Positions 6,110 to 13,704 of a stretch of DNA of 17,009 nt are shown here, piece by piece. Under the pieces are notes generated by a model. The model ran no database searches, was not told where the DNA came from, and saw only the letters and a list, made by a program, of their open reading frames with translations. Made by a program: the position numbers and the translations under genes. Each line of letters starts with the position of its first letter. Position 1 is the stretch's first letter. Source of the stretch: Atopobium sp. (GTDB taxonomy: Bacteria; Actinomycetota; Coriobacteriia; Coriobacteriales; Atopobiaceae); NCBI GenBank assembly GCA_022732885.1, contig JAIJTS010000023.1, positions 1 to 17,009 of the forward strand, in the 5' to 3' direction.

Positions 6110-7591
6110 CTAGTTCTGTGAGCTATCCGAAGCGGACATCTTTGCGGCACGCTCACGAACATCTTCAATGGTGCCCGCAAAACGGAATGCCTGCTCAGGT
6201 AGATCATCGCACTTACCGTCGATAATCTCTGCAAACGAGCGGACAGTTTCCTCAACAGAGCAGTACACACCAGGGTTGCCAGTGAATTTCTCGGCAACGT
6301 GGAATGACTGAGAGAGGAACTGCTGAATCTTACGAGCGCGAGCAACGGTTTGCTGCTGCTCCTCAGAAAGCTCGTCCATACCCAAAATTGCAATAATGTC
6401 CTGGAGGTCAGAATACTCCTGCAGGGTCTCCTGAACTGCCATAGCAACGCGGTAGTGCTCTTCTCCAACAATAGATGGGTCAAGAGCAGAACTTGAGCTT
6501 GCCAAAGGATCAACTGCTGGGTAAATACCAAGCTCGGTAATAGCACGAGAAAGAACGGTAGTTGCATCCAAGTGCGTAAAGGTTGTAGCAGGAGCAGGGT
6601 CAGTCAGGTCGTCTGCAGGGACGTAAACTGCCTGTACGGAGGTAATGGAACCTTCCTTAGTGGAAGTAATACGCTCCTGAAGCTCGCCCATCTCTGTAGC
6701 CAGGGTTGGCTGGTAACCAACTGCGGAAGGCATACGGCCGAGAAGTGCGGAAACCTCAGAACCTGCCTGAGAGAAACGGAAGATGTTGTCGATGAACAAC
6801 AGAACATCCTGGCCTTGATCACGGAAGTACTCTGCAGTAGTAAGACCTGCAAGAGCAACACGCATACGAGCTCCTGGTGGCTCGTTCATCTGACCGTAGA
6901 CTAGGCAGGTCTTGTTAATGACGCCAGACTCAGTCATCTCAAGGAAGAGGTCGGTACCCTCACGAGTACGCTCTCCAACGCCGGTGAATACAGAGGTACC
7001 ACCGTGCTGCTGAGCTAAGTTGTTAATAAGCTCCTGAATCAGAACGGTCTTACCAACACCAGCGCCACCAAAGAGACCGGTCTTTCCGCCTCGAACATAA
7101 GGCTCGAGAAGGTCAATTGCCTTGATACCTGTCTCAAAAATCTCAGTCTCAGTAGTAAGCTCTTCAAAAAGAGGAGCAGGGTGGTGAATTGGGTAATACT
7201 CGACGTCTTCAGGAATTTCTCCGCCATCAACTGGCTGGCCCATGACGTTCCAGACGCGACCCAATGTAGACTTACCTACTGGCATCATCATTGGTTTGCC
7301 GGTGTCCTTAACGCGAAGATTGCGTTGAAGACCATCGGTTGACGACATAGCAACAGTACGCACAACACCGCCGTTAAGTTGGGACTCAACTTCAAGGACA
7401 GTGCTTACATGACCAACAGGCGTATCGTCCTCTACGGTAAGCGCAGTATAAATACTTGGAACAGGTCCATCGAATTTAACATCGACAACAGGTCCAACTA
7501 CGCGAACAATTACGCCATCGTCAACATGCTGATTACGCTTGTTGATAACGGCTTCCTCAAAGGAAGAAGTCTCTACTTGCATTTCTGACAT
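6110..7591 (-). CDS. atpD: F1Fo ATP synthase beta subunit
   Basis: The catalytic subunit of F1. The 493-residue protein carries the P-loop GGAGVGKT (175-182), GERTREG (206-212) with the catalytic glutamate, LLFIDNIFRFSQAGSEVS, the signature PAVDPLASSSS, and a DELSEEQ loop in place of the common DELSEED. An N-terminal extension of about 24 residues precedes the first family-conserved segment (VIVRVVGPVVDVKF), making it slightly longer than the usual 460-480. The ATG at 7591 shares its A with the TAA of atpG (TAATG), with GGAGG seven bases before it. This implies translational coupling between gamma and beta. Confidence 0.98.
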   Translation of the reverse strand: MSEMQVETSSFEEAVINKRNQHVDDGVIVRVVGPVVDVKFDGPVPSIYTALTVEDDTPVGHVSTVLEVESQLNGGVVRTVAMSSTDGLQRNLRVKDTGKPMMMPVGKSTLGRVWNVMGQPVDGGEIPEDVEYYPIHHPAPLFEELTTETEIFETGIKAIDLLEPYVRGGKTGLFGGAGVGKTVLIQELINNLAQQHGGTSVFTGVGERTREGTDLFLEMTESGVINKTCLVYGQMNEPPGARMRVALAGLTTAEYFRDQGQDVLLFIDNIFRFSQAGSEVSALLGRMPSAVGYQPTLATEMGELQERITSTKEGSITSVQAVYVPADDLTDPAPATTFTHLDATTVLSRAITELGIYPAVDPLASSSSALDPSIVGEEHYRVAMAVQETLQEYSDLQDIIAILGMDELSEEQQQTVARARKIQQFLSQSFHVAEKFTGNPGVYCSVEETVRSFAEIIDGKCDDLPEQAFRFAGTIEDVRERAAKMSASDSSQN

Positions 7592-8508
7592 TACATATCC
7601 TCCAATGCTGCAGCACCACCGATAATCTCATTGAGCTCAGTGGTAATTGCGCCCTGGCGTTCGCGATTATACATACGGCTGAGAGAGCTTAGAACATTCT
7701 CAGCATTATCAGTTGCAGACTGCATTGCACGACGGCGCGCGCCATGCTCAGCTGCAGCTGAATCAAGAAGTGCGTGAAAAATGACCGTCTTAATATAAGC
7801 GGGCATCAAAGAATCAAGGACCTGGGAAGCAGATGGTGAAAAATGATATTCACTTCTGTGATATGTTTCTACCTGCGTAAGAGCTTCTTCAGAGCGAGGT
7901 TTGTTAGGAATCGTAAGCGTATCGCGGGATAAAGGAAGAAGTTGCTCTGTTACCTGCTCTTGGTCAACACGATTTCTTGCATGCCAATATTTGATTACTA
8001 CTCGATCAATCTTACCCTTTACATAGCCGTCCATAATATAAGAAGCAATGCGATCGGCTTGATCGGCTGTAGGCTCAGAAGAGATACCCACATAAGACAT
8101 GACAGGATTGATGCTTCTATACGAGAAATATTCTGTTGGCTTGCGTCCACAAGTAATAATCTCAGAAGAGATACCCTTTGACTTAAGACGGGTTATTTCA
8201 TGCTCAACCTCACGCTGAGGAAGAATATTAAATCCTCCAGCAAGCCCTCTATCAGAAGCAATGATAAGAAACAGCACGTTCTTCTCTTCTTTATGAACTG
8301 CAAGAAGAGGTTGTTTCCTAGGATTAAAGCCGGCACCTGCTACGTTGGCAAGCATAAGAGTAACCGCGTCCTTGTATGGCGAAGCTGCTTCTGCCCTATC
8401 AAGCGCCTTGCGGACACGCGCAGTCGAAATCATCGACATGGTGCGCGTAATCTGCATGGTGCTCTTAATAGAACTCATGCGCCTCGATATTTCATGAAGG
8501 TTCGCCAT
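7591..8508 (-). CDS. atpG: F1Fo ATP synthase gamma subunit
   Basis: Gamma is the rotating shaft linking the c-ring to the catalytic sites. The 305-residue protein has the two conserved terminal helices. The N-terminus holds RRMSSIKSTMQITRTMSMIS. The C-terminus holds MQSATDNAENVL, then YNRERQGAITTELNEIIGGA, both family hallmarks. The middle shows SDRGLAGGFN. Length is within the 285-310 range. An AGGGG site overlaps the end of atpA, six bases before this start. Its stop overlaps the start of atpD. Confidence 0.96.
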   Translation of the reverse strand: MANLHEISRRMSSIKSTMQITRTMSMISTARVRKALDRAEAASPYKDAVTLMLANVAGAGFNPRKQPLLAVHKEEKNVLFLIIASDRGLAGGFNILPQREVEHEITRLKSKGISSEIITCGRKPTEYFSYRSINPVMSYVGISSEPTADQADRIASYIMDGYVKGKIDRVVIKYWHARNRVDQEQVTEQLLPLSRDTLTIPNKPRSEEALTQVETYHRSEYHFSPSASQVLDSLMPAYIKTVIFHALLDSAAAEHGARRRAMQSATDNAENVLSSLSRMYNRERQGAITTELNEIIGGAAALEDM

Positions 8509-8514
8509 TAAAAA

Positions 8515-10188
8515 TTACCCCTGCAAAGAACCTTGAGTTACTGCGTCAAAAGAACCTGGTGTGTCAGTATTAATCTCTGCATCGTCCACAATCTTGTTTG
8601 GATGCTCTTCAACAAACTTAACCTTAAAGTTCTTGATATGATCTCTTAAGCGGTTTGCTTGATCTTCAGAAATCTTACCCGAGCGTAGAGAGTTGCGAAG
8701 CTGAGGGTGATATTCACTCAAATACTGAGCAAGGCTATCGCGGAAAAGAGCTACATTTTCAAGATCAATATCATCTATAAAGTTCTCTTTTGCAGCAAAG
8801 ATTGCACAAATCTGATCTACAACATCTAGGGCAGAATAACGAGGTTGCTTGAGCAACTCCATCATATGAGCACCGTGGTTAAGCTGATATTGAGTAGTAG
8901 CATCCAGGTCTGAGCCAAACTGCGAGAAAGCCTGTTTTTCTCGATAGCTAGCAAGATCCAAACGAAGGGTACCTGCTACCTGTTTCATTGCCTTGACCTG
9001 CGCATCGCCACCGACGCGAGATACGGAAATACCTACGTCGACTGCTGGGCGCTGGCCCTGGAAGAAGAGGTTGGACTGCAAATAAATCTGGCCGTCTGTA
9101 ATGGAAATGACGTTTGTAGGAATGTATGCAGAAACGTCGCCTTCCTGTGTCTCAATAATTGGAAGTGCAGTGAGTGAACCCGCTCCGTTTTCATCAGAAA
9201 GCTTGCAGGCACGCTCCAACAAACGTGAATGTAGATAGAAAATATCTCCAGGATAAGCTTCGCGTCCTGGTGGACGATGAAGCGTCAGTGACATCTGACG
9301 ATATGCAACTGCCTGCTTAGACAAGTCATCATAGACAACAAGAACATGTCCGCCTGGATGCTCTTTATCTGCTGGGTTTCCGTCTTTATCGTTATACATA
9401 AAGAACTCACCAATAGCTGCACCTGCCATTGGAGCAATGTACTGCATTGGTGCGGAATCAGCCGCAGTAGCTGCAACAATTACGGTCTTATCAAGAACAC
9501 CATGACGGGCAAGAGACTCGCGGATGTTTGCAACTGTAGATGCTTTTTGACCAATAGCAACATAGATACAAACCATATCGGTGTTTTTTTGGTTTACGAT
9601 AGCATCAATTGCGATAGCCGTTTTACCAGTCTTTCGATCGCCAATGATTAACTCTCGCTGACCACGGCCAACAGGAACCATAGCATCAATTGCCAAAAGA
9701 CCCGTCTGAACTGGTTCGCAAACAGGCTGTCGATGCATAATGCCAGGAGCCTTAAATTCAATTGGACGACGGTGGGTTGCATGAATTGCGCCCAATCCAT
9801 CAATAGGCTGTCCTAATGGATTGACAACTCGGCCGAGCATATCAAAACCAGCGGGAATGTCCATAACACGACCAGTGGTACGGCACTCATCGCCTTCTTT
9901 AATTTCTGAAACCTCGCCAAACAAAACAGCACCGACTGAAGTTTCATCAAGGTTTTGAGCTAAGCCAAATACGCTATGGCCTGTAACCGAACTAGTAAAC
10001 TCCAGTAATTCGCCTGCCATAGCACTACGTAAGCCAGCTACACGAGCAATACCATCTGCCACCTCAGTAACAATGGAGACTTCCTGCTGGCTAACAGTTG
10101 AGTTGACCTGAGAAAGACGCTCTCTAAGACGAGCCATAACGGCATCTGAGCTTAGCGTTCCTTCCTGTATGGTGGTCTTATCAGTCAT
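8515..10188 (-). CDS. atpA: F1Fo ATP synthase alpha subunit
   Basis: The non-catalytic nucleotide-binding subunit of F1. The 557 residues include the P-loop GDRKTGKT (183-190), AIGQKASTVANI, VVYDDLSKQAVAYRQMS, the PPGREAYPGD segment, and SVSRVGGDAQ (388-397) with Arg391, the arginine finger. Two features make it longer than the usual 500-510. One is an insertion of about 13 residues, around 267-280 (DKDGNPADKEHPG), between FFMY and the Walker B strand. The other is a C-terminal extension of about 45 residues ending in an acidic, Thr/Ser-rich tail, of the kind seen in actinobacterial alpha subunits. The ATG overlaps the atpH stop (TAATG). The upstream ribosome site is weak, so initiation probably depends on coupling to atpH. 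Confidence 0.98.
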   Translation of the reverse strand: MTDKTTIQEGTLSSDAVMARLRERLSQVNSTVSQQEVSIVTEVADGIARVAGLRSAMAGELLEFTSSVTGHSVFGLAQNLDETSVGAVLFGEVSEIKEGDECRTTGRVMDIPAGFDMLGRVVNPLGQPIDGLGAIHATHRRPIEFKAPGIMHRQPVCEPVQTGLLAIDAMVPVGRGQRELIIGDRKTGKTAIAIDAIVNQKNTDMVCIYVAIGQKASTVANIRESLARHGVLDKTVIVAATAADSAPMQYIAPMAGAAIGEFFMYNDKDGNPADKEHPGGHVLVVYDDLSKQAVAYRQMSLTLHRPPGREAYPGDIFYLHSRLLERACKLSDENGAGSLTALPIIETQEGDVSAYIPTNVISITDGQIYLQSNLFFQGQRPAVDVGISVSRVGGDAQVKAMKQVAGTLRLDLASYREKQAFSQFGSDLDATTQYQLNHGAHMMELLKQPRYSALDVVDQICAIFAAKENFIDDIDLENVALFRDSLAQYLSEYHPQLRNSLRSGKISEDQANRLRDHIKNFKVKFVEEHPNKIVDDAEINTDTPGSFDAVTQGSLQG

Positions 10189-10661
10189 TACAATTCACTT
10201 TCAACGTGACTAGAAGAGAGCCTACTTTTAATGTGCGTGAGCTGTGTCTTCACTGATGCATCATAACGATGATCACGAGCTTCCACCACAATACCGCCTA
10301 AAATCTTTGGGTTAACGCGCTCGATGAGATATATCTGGGTATTAAAACTATCCTCAAGTTTTTTAATAATTTTTTGACGTAGCTCATCATCAAGAGCAAT
10401 TGTAGTGGTCACCGTTACCGTAAGCGTATTATCTTCTTTTTCAAGAAGCTCCTGAAAAGTGGCAGCTATGTCTTCAATGAGATTGACATCTTCACTTGCC
10501 TGAATTGCACCAAGAGTCTCAAGAACTTCTGGAGAGAACTTTTTTGCATGCTGCACCTGAACAAGGTCAGCAACCGCACGACCTTCTGCGCGTCCGGCCT
10601 CTAAAAGCGCCCTGGTATAGCCCTCTACTTTTCTGTTCTGATCATCTTTATTAGTGCTCAT
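10188..10661 (-). CDS. atpH: F1Fo ATP synthase delta subunit, short N-terminal domain
   Basis: Delta joins the peripheral b stalk to the top of F1. The 157-residue protein is shorter than the usual 170-180. The C-terminal domain is intact: LTVTVTTTIALDDELRQK, then LIERVNPKILGGIVVEARDH and the YDASVKTQL segment. The first helix of the N-terminal domain is present (EGYTRALLEAGRAEG), but the segment normally following it is shortened by about 25-30 residues, before IEDIAATFQELLEKE. This could remove helices 2-4. Reading frame and context are intact, so it is probably a lineage variant rather than a broken gene. It overlaps atpF by 11 bp upstream and atpA by the TAATG motif downstream. Confidence 0.93.
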   Translation of the reverse strand: MSTNKDDQNRKVEGYTRALLEAGRAEGRAVADLVQVQHAKKFSPEVLETLGAIQASEDVNLIEDIAATFQELLEKEDNTLTVTVTTTIALDDELRQKIIKKLEDSFNTQIYLIERVNPKILGGIVVEARDHRYDASVKTQLTHIKSRLSSSHVESEL

Positions 10662-11262
10662 GTGGAGTGCCTACTTCCGCAAGGTACTTCTCTGCAAGAG
10701 CACGCTGTTGCTCTTCTGTCAATTCGTTGCCAATAATTTTTCCCGCAATCTCAACAGAAAGATCAACAACCGAATCTGACAACTCGGCCATGGTATGACG
10801 GCGTTCAGCTTCAACAGCATCTCTGCCTTTAGTTAAAATCTCAGCGGCTTCAGCCTTTGCTTGCTCAATAATGCGAGAGCGCTCTTCCTCACCTTCGCGT
10901 TTAGCTGCAGAAACAATCTCATTTGCTTTCTGCTTGGCTGCGTCAATTCCAGCTGCCGCAATCTCACGATCTTTGTTAGCCTCCTCGCGCGACCTTGCTG
11001 CAGCGTCTAAATCACTTTGGATTTTCTCTTGACGCTTATCCAGCATGTGCAAAACAGAAGGCCAAACAAACTTTGCCACAAGTGCAAATATAACTAAAAA
11101 CGCAATCAAAGCAGGAATAAACTCAGCAGGCTTTGGAAGAAGAATAGCCGCACCACTTGCACCTTCATCAGCAAGTGCAACTGAGGGGATAAATACCATA
11201 AGCAACAGAACTAATGCACCTGCTTTGGTAACTTTTTTAGCACCCCTACAAATTGAATTCAT
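10651..11262 (-). CDS. atpF: F1Fo ATP synthase b subunit with apparent signal peptide
   Basis: The peripheral stalk subunit. From the ATG at 11262 the protein has 203 residues. A positively charged start (CRGAKKVTK) is followed by a hydrophobic segment (about 14-28) and a VALA|DE sequence that fits signal peptidase I cleavage after Ala31. Then come the usual b membrane span (about 48-66, ending FVWPSV), a long charged coiled coil rich in Ala, Glu, Lys and Arg (about 75-165), and a conserved C-terminal VEIAGKIIG segment. The start is fixed by GGAGG (11268-11272), six bases before the spacing optimum; a longer TTG-initiated frame from 11304 lacks such a site. Cleavage would leave the mature N-terminus outside, matching the known b topology. 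Confidence 0.93.
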   Translation of the reverse strand: MNSICRGAKKVTKAGALVLLLMVFIPSVALADEGASGAAILLPKPAEFIPALIAFLVIFALVAKFVWPSVLHMLDKRQEKIQSDLDAAARSREEANKDREIAAAGIDAAKQKANEIVSAAKREGEEERSRIIEQAKAEAAEILTKGRDAVEAERRHTMAELSDSVVDLSVEIAGKIIGNELTEEQQRALAEKYLAEVGTPHEH

Positions 11263-11267
11263 GTATT

Positions 11268-11272
11268 CCTCC
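11268..11272 (-). promoter_or_regulatory. Ribosome binding site fixing the atpF start
   Basis: GGAGG on the minus strand, five bases (AATAC) before the ATG at 11262. It supports this start over the upstream TTG (11304) and ATG (11277) codons in the same frame. Confidence 0.8.
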
Positions 11273-11304
11273 AACATAGCAATTTTGCTGCTACTCAATG
11301 TCAA

Positions 11305-11499
11305 TTATTTAACCATCAAAGTAACGACAAAGCCAATCAGAGTCAATGCCTCAATAAATGCACAGCCAAGAATAAAGACTGTGAAAAGACGGCCCTGAAC
11401 CTCTGGCTGACGAGCCATATTGTTTGCAGTAGCCATAGCAACAGTACCAATGCATATAGCTGCTCCAAGAACGCAAATAGCGTATCCAATAACACCCAC
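11305..11499 (-). CDS. atpE: F1Fo ATP synthase c subunit (c-ring)
   Basis: The c subunit forms the ion-translocating ring. Read from the GTG at 11499 it has 64 residues. Helix 1 starts almost at once (VIGYAICVLGAAICIG); the polar loop ARQPEVQGR (29-37) and helix 2 (FTVFILGCAFIEALTLIGF) follow. Glu50 is the ion carrier. The residues beside it (Glu-Ala) lack the polar Ser/Thr and the helix-1 Gln of sodium-type rings, so proton coupling is inferred. The start is chosen because AAAGGAGGA lies directly upstream; a TTG at 11538 would give 77 residues but would place this ribosome site inside the coding region. At 64 residues it is shorter than the typical 70-80, so the start deserves a check. A structured 131-bp spacer precedes it. 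Confidence 0.9.
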   Translation of the reverse strand: MGVIGYAICVLGAAICIGTVAMATANNMARQPEVQGRLFTVFILGCAFIEALTLIGFVVTLMVK

Positions 11500-11630
11500 G
11501 ATTCCTCCTTTTTCGTTCGCCTCTTTCAAGGCGACCAATATTTGTTTCTATCATCAACTGAGCGTGGGCTCAGAAGATATCTTCATACCATTCACCAAGT
11601 TTACAGCTACCGCCGTAAACTTAATACAAC
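11500..11630 (-). promoter_or_regulatory. Structured atpB-atpE intergenic region
   Basis: Three perfect inverted repeats lie in 131 bp. They are AAGTTTAC-n10-GTAAACTT (11597-11622, 8-bp arms), the palindrome GAAGATATCTTC (11573-11584), and CTGAGC-n4-GCTCAG (11558-11573). The last two share one base. No T-run follows, so they are not simple terminators. All other atp junctions are overlapping or very short, except the 42 bp before atpF. In E. coli the region before atpE is known to enhance c-subunit translation; a similar role here is inferred. Confidence 0.6.
11503..11511 (-). promoter_or_regulatory. Strong ribosome binding site of atpE
   Basis: AAAGGAGGA on the minus strand, three bases before the GTG at 11499. 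It is the strongest Shine-Dalgarno match in the window, in keeping with the need for many c subunits per enzyme, and it decides the atpE start. Confidence 0.75.
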
Positions 11631-12431
11631 CTAATGCTCCGCCTCCACCAGTTGAATATAGACAGTAGAAAGTAGCGTAAAAACGTATGCCTGAATGAAA
11701 GCAACAATAGCCTCTACTGCATAAATAATAATTAACAGAAAAACCCAAAAAAGAGAAAATCCTGCTTGAGCAGCTGTTGAGGCAGAAAAACTTTCAAGCG
11801 CTGGCATAAAATACATTGACGCAAGAATTGCAAATGTACCCATAACAATATGGCCTGCATACATATTACAAAATAAACGAACGGCTAACGTAGCTAGACG
11901 AAGAAACGTAGAGAATACCTCAATAGCCCAAATAACAGCCGCAATAAAAGGATTAACACCCTTTGGAGCTAAACTTAAAATATAGCCAAGCACGCCCATT
12001 CTCTTTGCTCCGACATACATAAAATATCCAAGGGAACAAAGTCCAAGTGCAGCGGTAACGCCAATGGTACCAGTACCTGGATGTGCGCCTGGAATTAAGC
12101 CGATAAGGTTATTGATTAAAATAAACATAAAAATTGTAATTAAAAATGGAAAATGCTGTCGCCAAGTCTTTCCCAAAGCGGCCTTACAAACATCGTCTCT
12201 AATGTATTCAATAAGATACTCAACGCCGTTAACAAAGCGACCTTTAGGCACAAGACTTTCTGCTTGCTTCTTTTTAAATTGAAAGCAGACAATAAGAAAG
12301 ATCGTAACAGCAATCAAGAAGTAGAAAATGTAGTTAGTGAAACCAAAGGTGGTGTTACCAACCAATGCATGTGGCAAAAAACTTTCGAGCAGCTCAGCCA
12401 TTTCTGCTGGCAACTGCGCAAGAACATCCAC
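11631..12431 (-). CDS. atpB: F1Fo ATP synthase a subunit
   Basis: The membrane stator subunit forming the proton half-channels. The 266-residue protein has several membrane spans: about 32-50, 93-113, 120-140, 160-180, 185-212 and 222-262. The key signature FLRLATLAVRLFCNMYAGH (176-194) contains Arg185, equivalent to the essential E. coli Arg210. INNLIGLIPG and the C-terminal FIQAYVFTLLSTVYI with the conserved Gln are also present. The start is GTG at 12431; an in-frame stop lies three codons upstream, and GGGGAGG stands ten bases before it, a rather long spacing. A 6-bp stem-loop lies just 5' of that site. It is the first gene of the atp operon; atpI is missing upstream. Confidence 0.96.
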   Translation of the reverse strand: MDVLAQLPAEMAELLESFLPHALVGNTTFGFTNYIFYFLIAVTIFLIVCFQFKKKQAESLVPKGRFVNGVEYLIEYIRDDVCKAALGKTWRQHFPFLITIFMFILINNLIGLIPGAHPGTGTIGVTAALGLCSLGYFMYVGAKRMGVLGYILSLAPKGVNPFIAAVIWAIEVFSTFLRLATLAVRLFCNMYAGHIVMGTFAILASMYFMPALESFSASTAAQAGFSLFWVFLLIIIYAVEAIVAFIQAYVFTLLSTVYIQLVEAEH

Positions 12432-12842
12432 TCTGTCTCAACCTCCCCATACAATCTGCAACCATGTAAGATTGCCCGTCACTGCTCAGCATACTTGAAA
12501 CGCAACATAAGATGCCAAGAATACGCCACTTTGAATGTATTAGCTACCACTCAGCGTGCATATTTGCGACGAACGGCGATACTAGCACTAAATGTATGCA
12601 TAGTCACGATTACAAAATCAAATAATTAACTAATGCCCAAACTCTCACATTACTAACACATTTCGTGTTAACCGCCGTTATTGTTATATGTAACTATAGC
12701 ACTACTAAACTGCTGTTTTATTGCTATTTTCTTAATGAGTGCTGTTACGTGAAAGTAAAATGGTTGCATCAATAATCACAGTTATTTGCCAATATTTTGA
12801 TACGTACGGACAACTATTTTACCTTGTGATGCAGTAATTAAA
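12432..12842 (-). promoter_or_regulatory. Promoter and leader region of the atp operon, no gene seen
   Basis: About 410 bp between the upp terminator and atpB. No frame on either strand looks like a real gene, and no AtpI-like membrane protein is visible; minus-strand frames are broken by stops. It is AT-rich toward the upp side. It contains TAACAC-n5-GTGTTA (12654-12670), and CAATCT-n11-AGATTG (12452-12474) directly before the atpB ribosome site (12442-12448). The plus-strand open frame running from atpB into this area is a shadow. Transcription of the operon very probably starts here. Confidence 0.6.
12693..12701 (-). promoter_or_regulatory. Candidate extended -10 promoter of the atp operon
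   Basis: TGCTATAGT on the minus strand fits the extended -10 form TGnTATAAT with one mismatch. No good -35 is seen at 16-18 bp. If used, the transcript would have a leader of roughly 250 bases before atpB. This was judged by eye only. Confidence 0.3.
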
Positions 12843-12873
12843 ATCCAGTGCTCACGTCATGTGGGCACTGGAT
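12843..12873 (-). terminator. Intrinsic terminator downstream of upp
   Basis: A large inverted repeat: ATCCAGTGC (12843-12851) pairs with GCACTGGAT (12865-12873), and an inner CAC/GTG (12853-12855 and 12861-12863) extends the stem past one unpaired position, around loop GTCAT. On the minus strand the stem is followed by TTTTAATT. It lies about 60 bp after the upp stop and separates the upp-side genes from the atp operon. The stem would also fold in a plus-strand transcript. Confidence 0.85.
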
Positions 12874-12931
12874 CTTTGTATTAATGTACGCACTACCACT
12901 CTATGAGGTGGCGAGAAGAGCAATGGGCTCC

Positions 12932-13576
12932 TTACTTGGTGCCGTAAATACGGTCACCTGCGTCACCAAGACCTGGAAGAATATAGGCATTTGGGCTCAG
13001 CTGACGGTCAACAGTGCAAGTGTAAAGGCGTACATCTGGGTCAAAGTCCAGGGTTGCCTTGACACCCTCAGGGCAAGAAACAATGGTCAGGCAACGAATA
13101 TCCTTGACGCCTGCCTCACGCAGGAACTGAATAGCAGCAGTTAGAGAACCTCCAGTTGCCAGCATTGGGTCAACAACCAGGCAGGTACGGTTCTCAATGT
13201 CTGCAGGGAACTTGCAGTAATACTGGTGTGGAAGGTGGGTCTCTGGATCACGATACATACCAACATGACCAACGCGAGCAGATGGAACCAGCTCAAGAAT
13301 GCCGTCAACCATGCCAAGACCAGCACGAAGAATTGGAATAATAGCAACCTTCTTACCAGCAATGCGCTTAGCAGTCATAGTCTCAAGAGGAGTCTCCACC
13401 TCAACGTCCTCAAGTGGGAAATCACGCATAGCCTCATAGCTCTCAAGAATTGCAAGCTCGTTGACAAGCTCACGGAACTGCTTGGTGGTAGTTGTCTTGT
13501 CTCGAAGAATGTGAAGTTTGTGCTGAACCAGTGGGTGATCAACAACTGTAAGTCTGGACTCATCGTAATCTGCCAT
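12932..13576 (-). CDS. upp: Uracil phosphoribosyltransferase
   Basis: Upp salvages uracil, joining it to PRPP to form UMP in the cytoplasm. The 214-residue protein has the full set of family marks: an early HPLVQHKLHILRDK segment, ILRAGLGMVDG (82-92), the PRPP loop VVDPMLATGGS (134-144), and the C-terminal uracil-binding GLGDAGDRIYGT (202-213). Length is standard (about 208-215). GGAGGG lies six bases before the ATG. A 128-bp gap separates it from rpiB, and the terminator at 12843-12873 ends the transcript. Placement directly before the atp operon is conserved in Bacillus-type genomes. Confidence 0.97.
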   Translation of the reverse strand: MADYDESRLTVVDHPLVQHKLHILRDKTTTTKQFRELVNELAILESYEAMRDFPLEDVEVETPLETMTAKRIAGKKVAIIPILRAGLGMVDGILELVPSARVGHVGMYRDPETHLPHQYYCKFPADIENRTCLVVDPMLATGGSLTAAIQFLREAGVKDIRCLTIVSCPEGVKATLDFDPDVRLYTCTVDRQLSPNAYILPGLGDAGDRIYGTK

Positions 13577-13704
13577 AGTGCTCCCTCCAAGAGCTTGACC
13601 TGCGCTTTATTTGAATGTGTGGTGAAACTTTAAACCTAGTCACTACATTCCCTGCAGGTTTTGCGTATGTATTACTCATGCAACACCGCTTGCGTGCTGC
13701 TCAC

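Noticed and set aside
12490..12610. Possible remnant of atpI on the minus strand
   Set aside because: Short minus-strand fragments can be translated here, but they are interrupted by stops and lack the hydrophobic spans of AtpI.
12153..12629. Plus-strand 158-codon frame reaching from atpB into the leader
   Set aside because: It is antisense to atpB, with a sequence typical of a shadow frame and no ribosome site.
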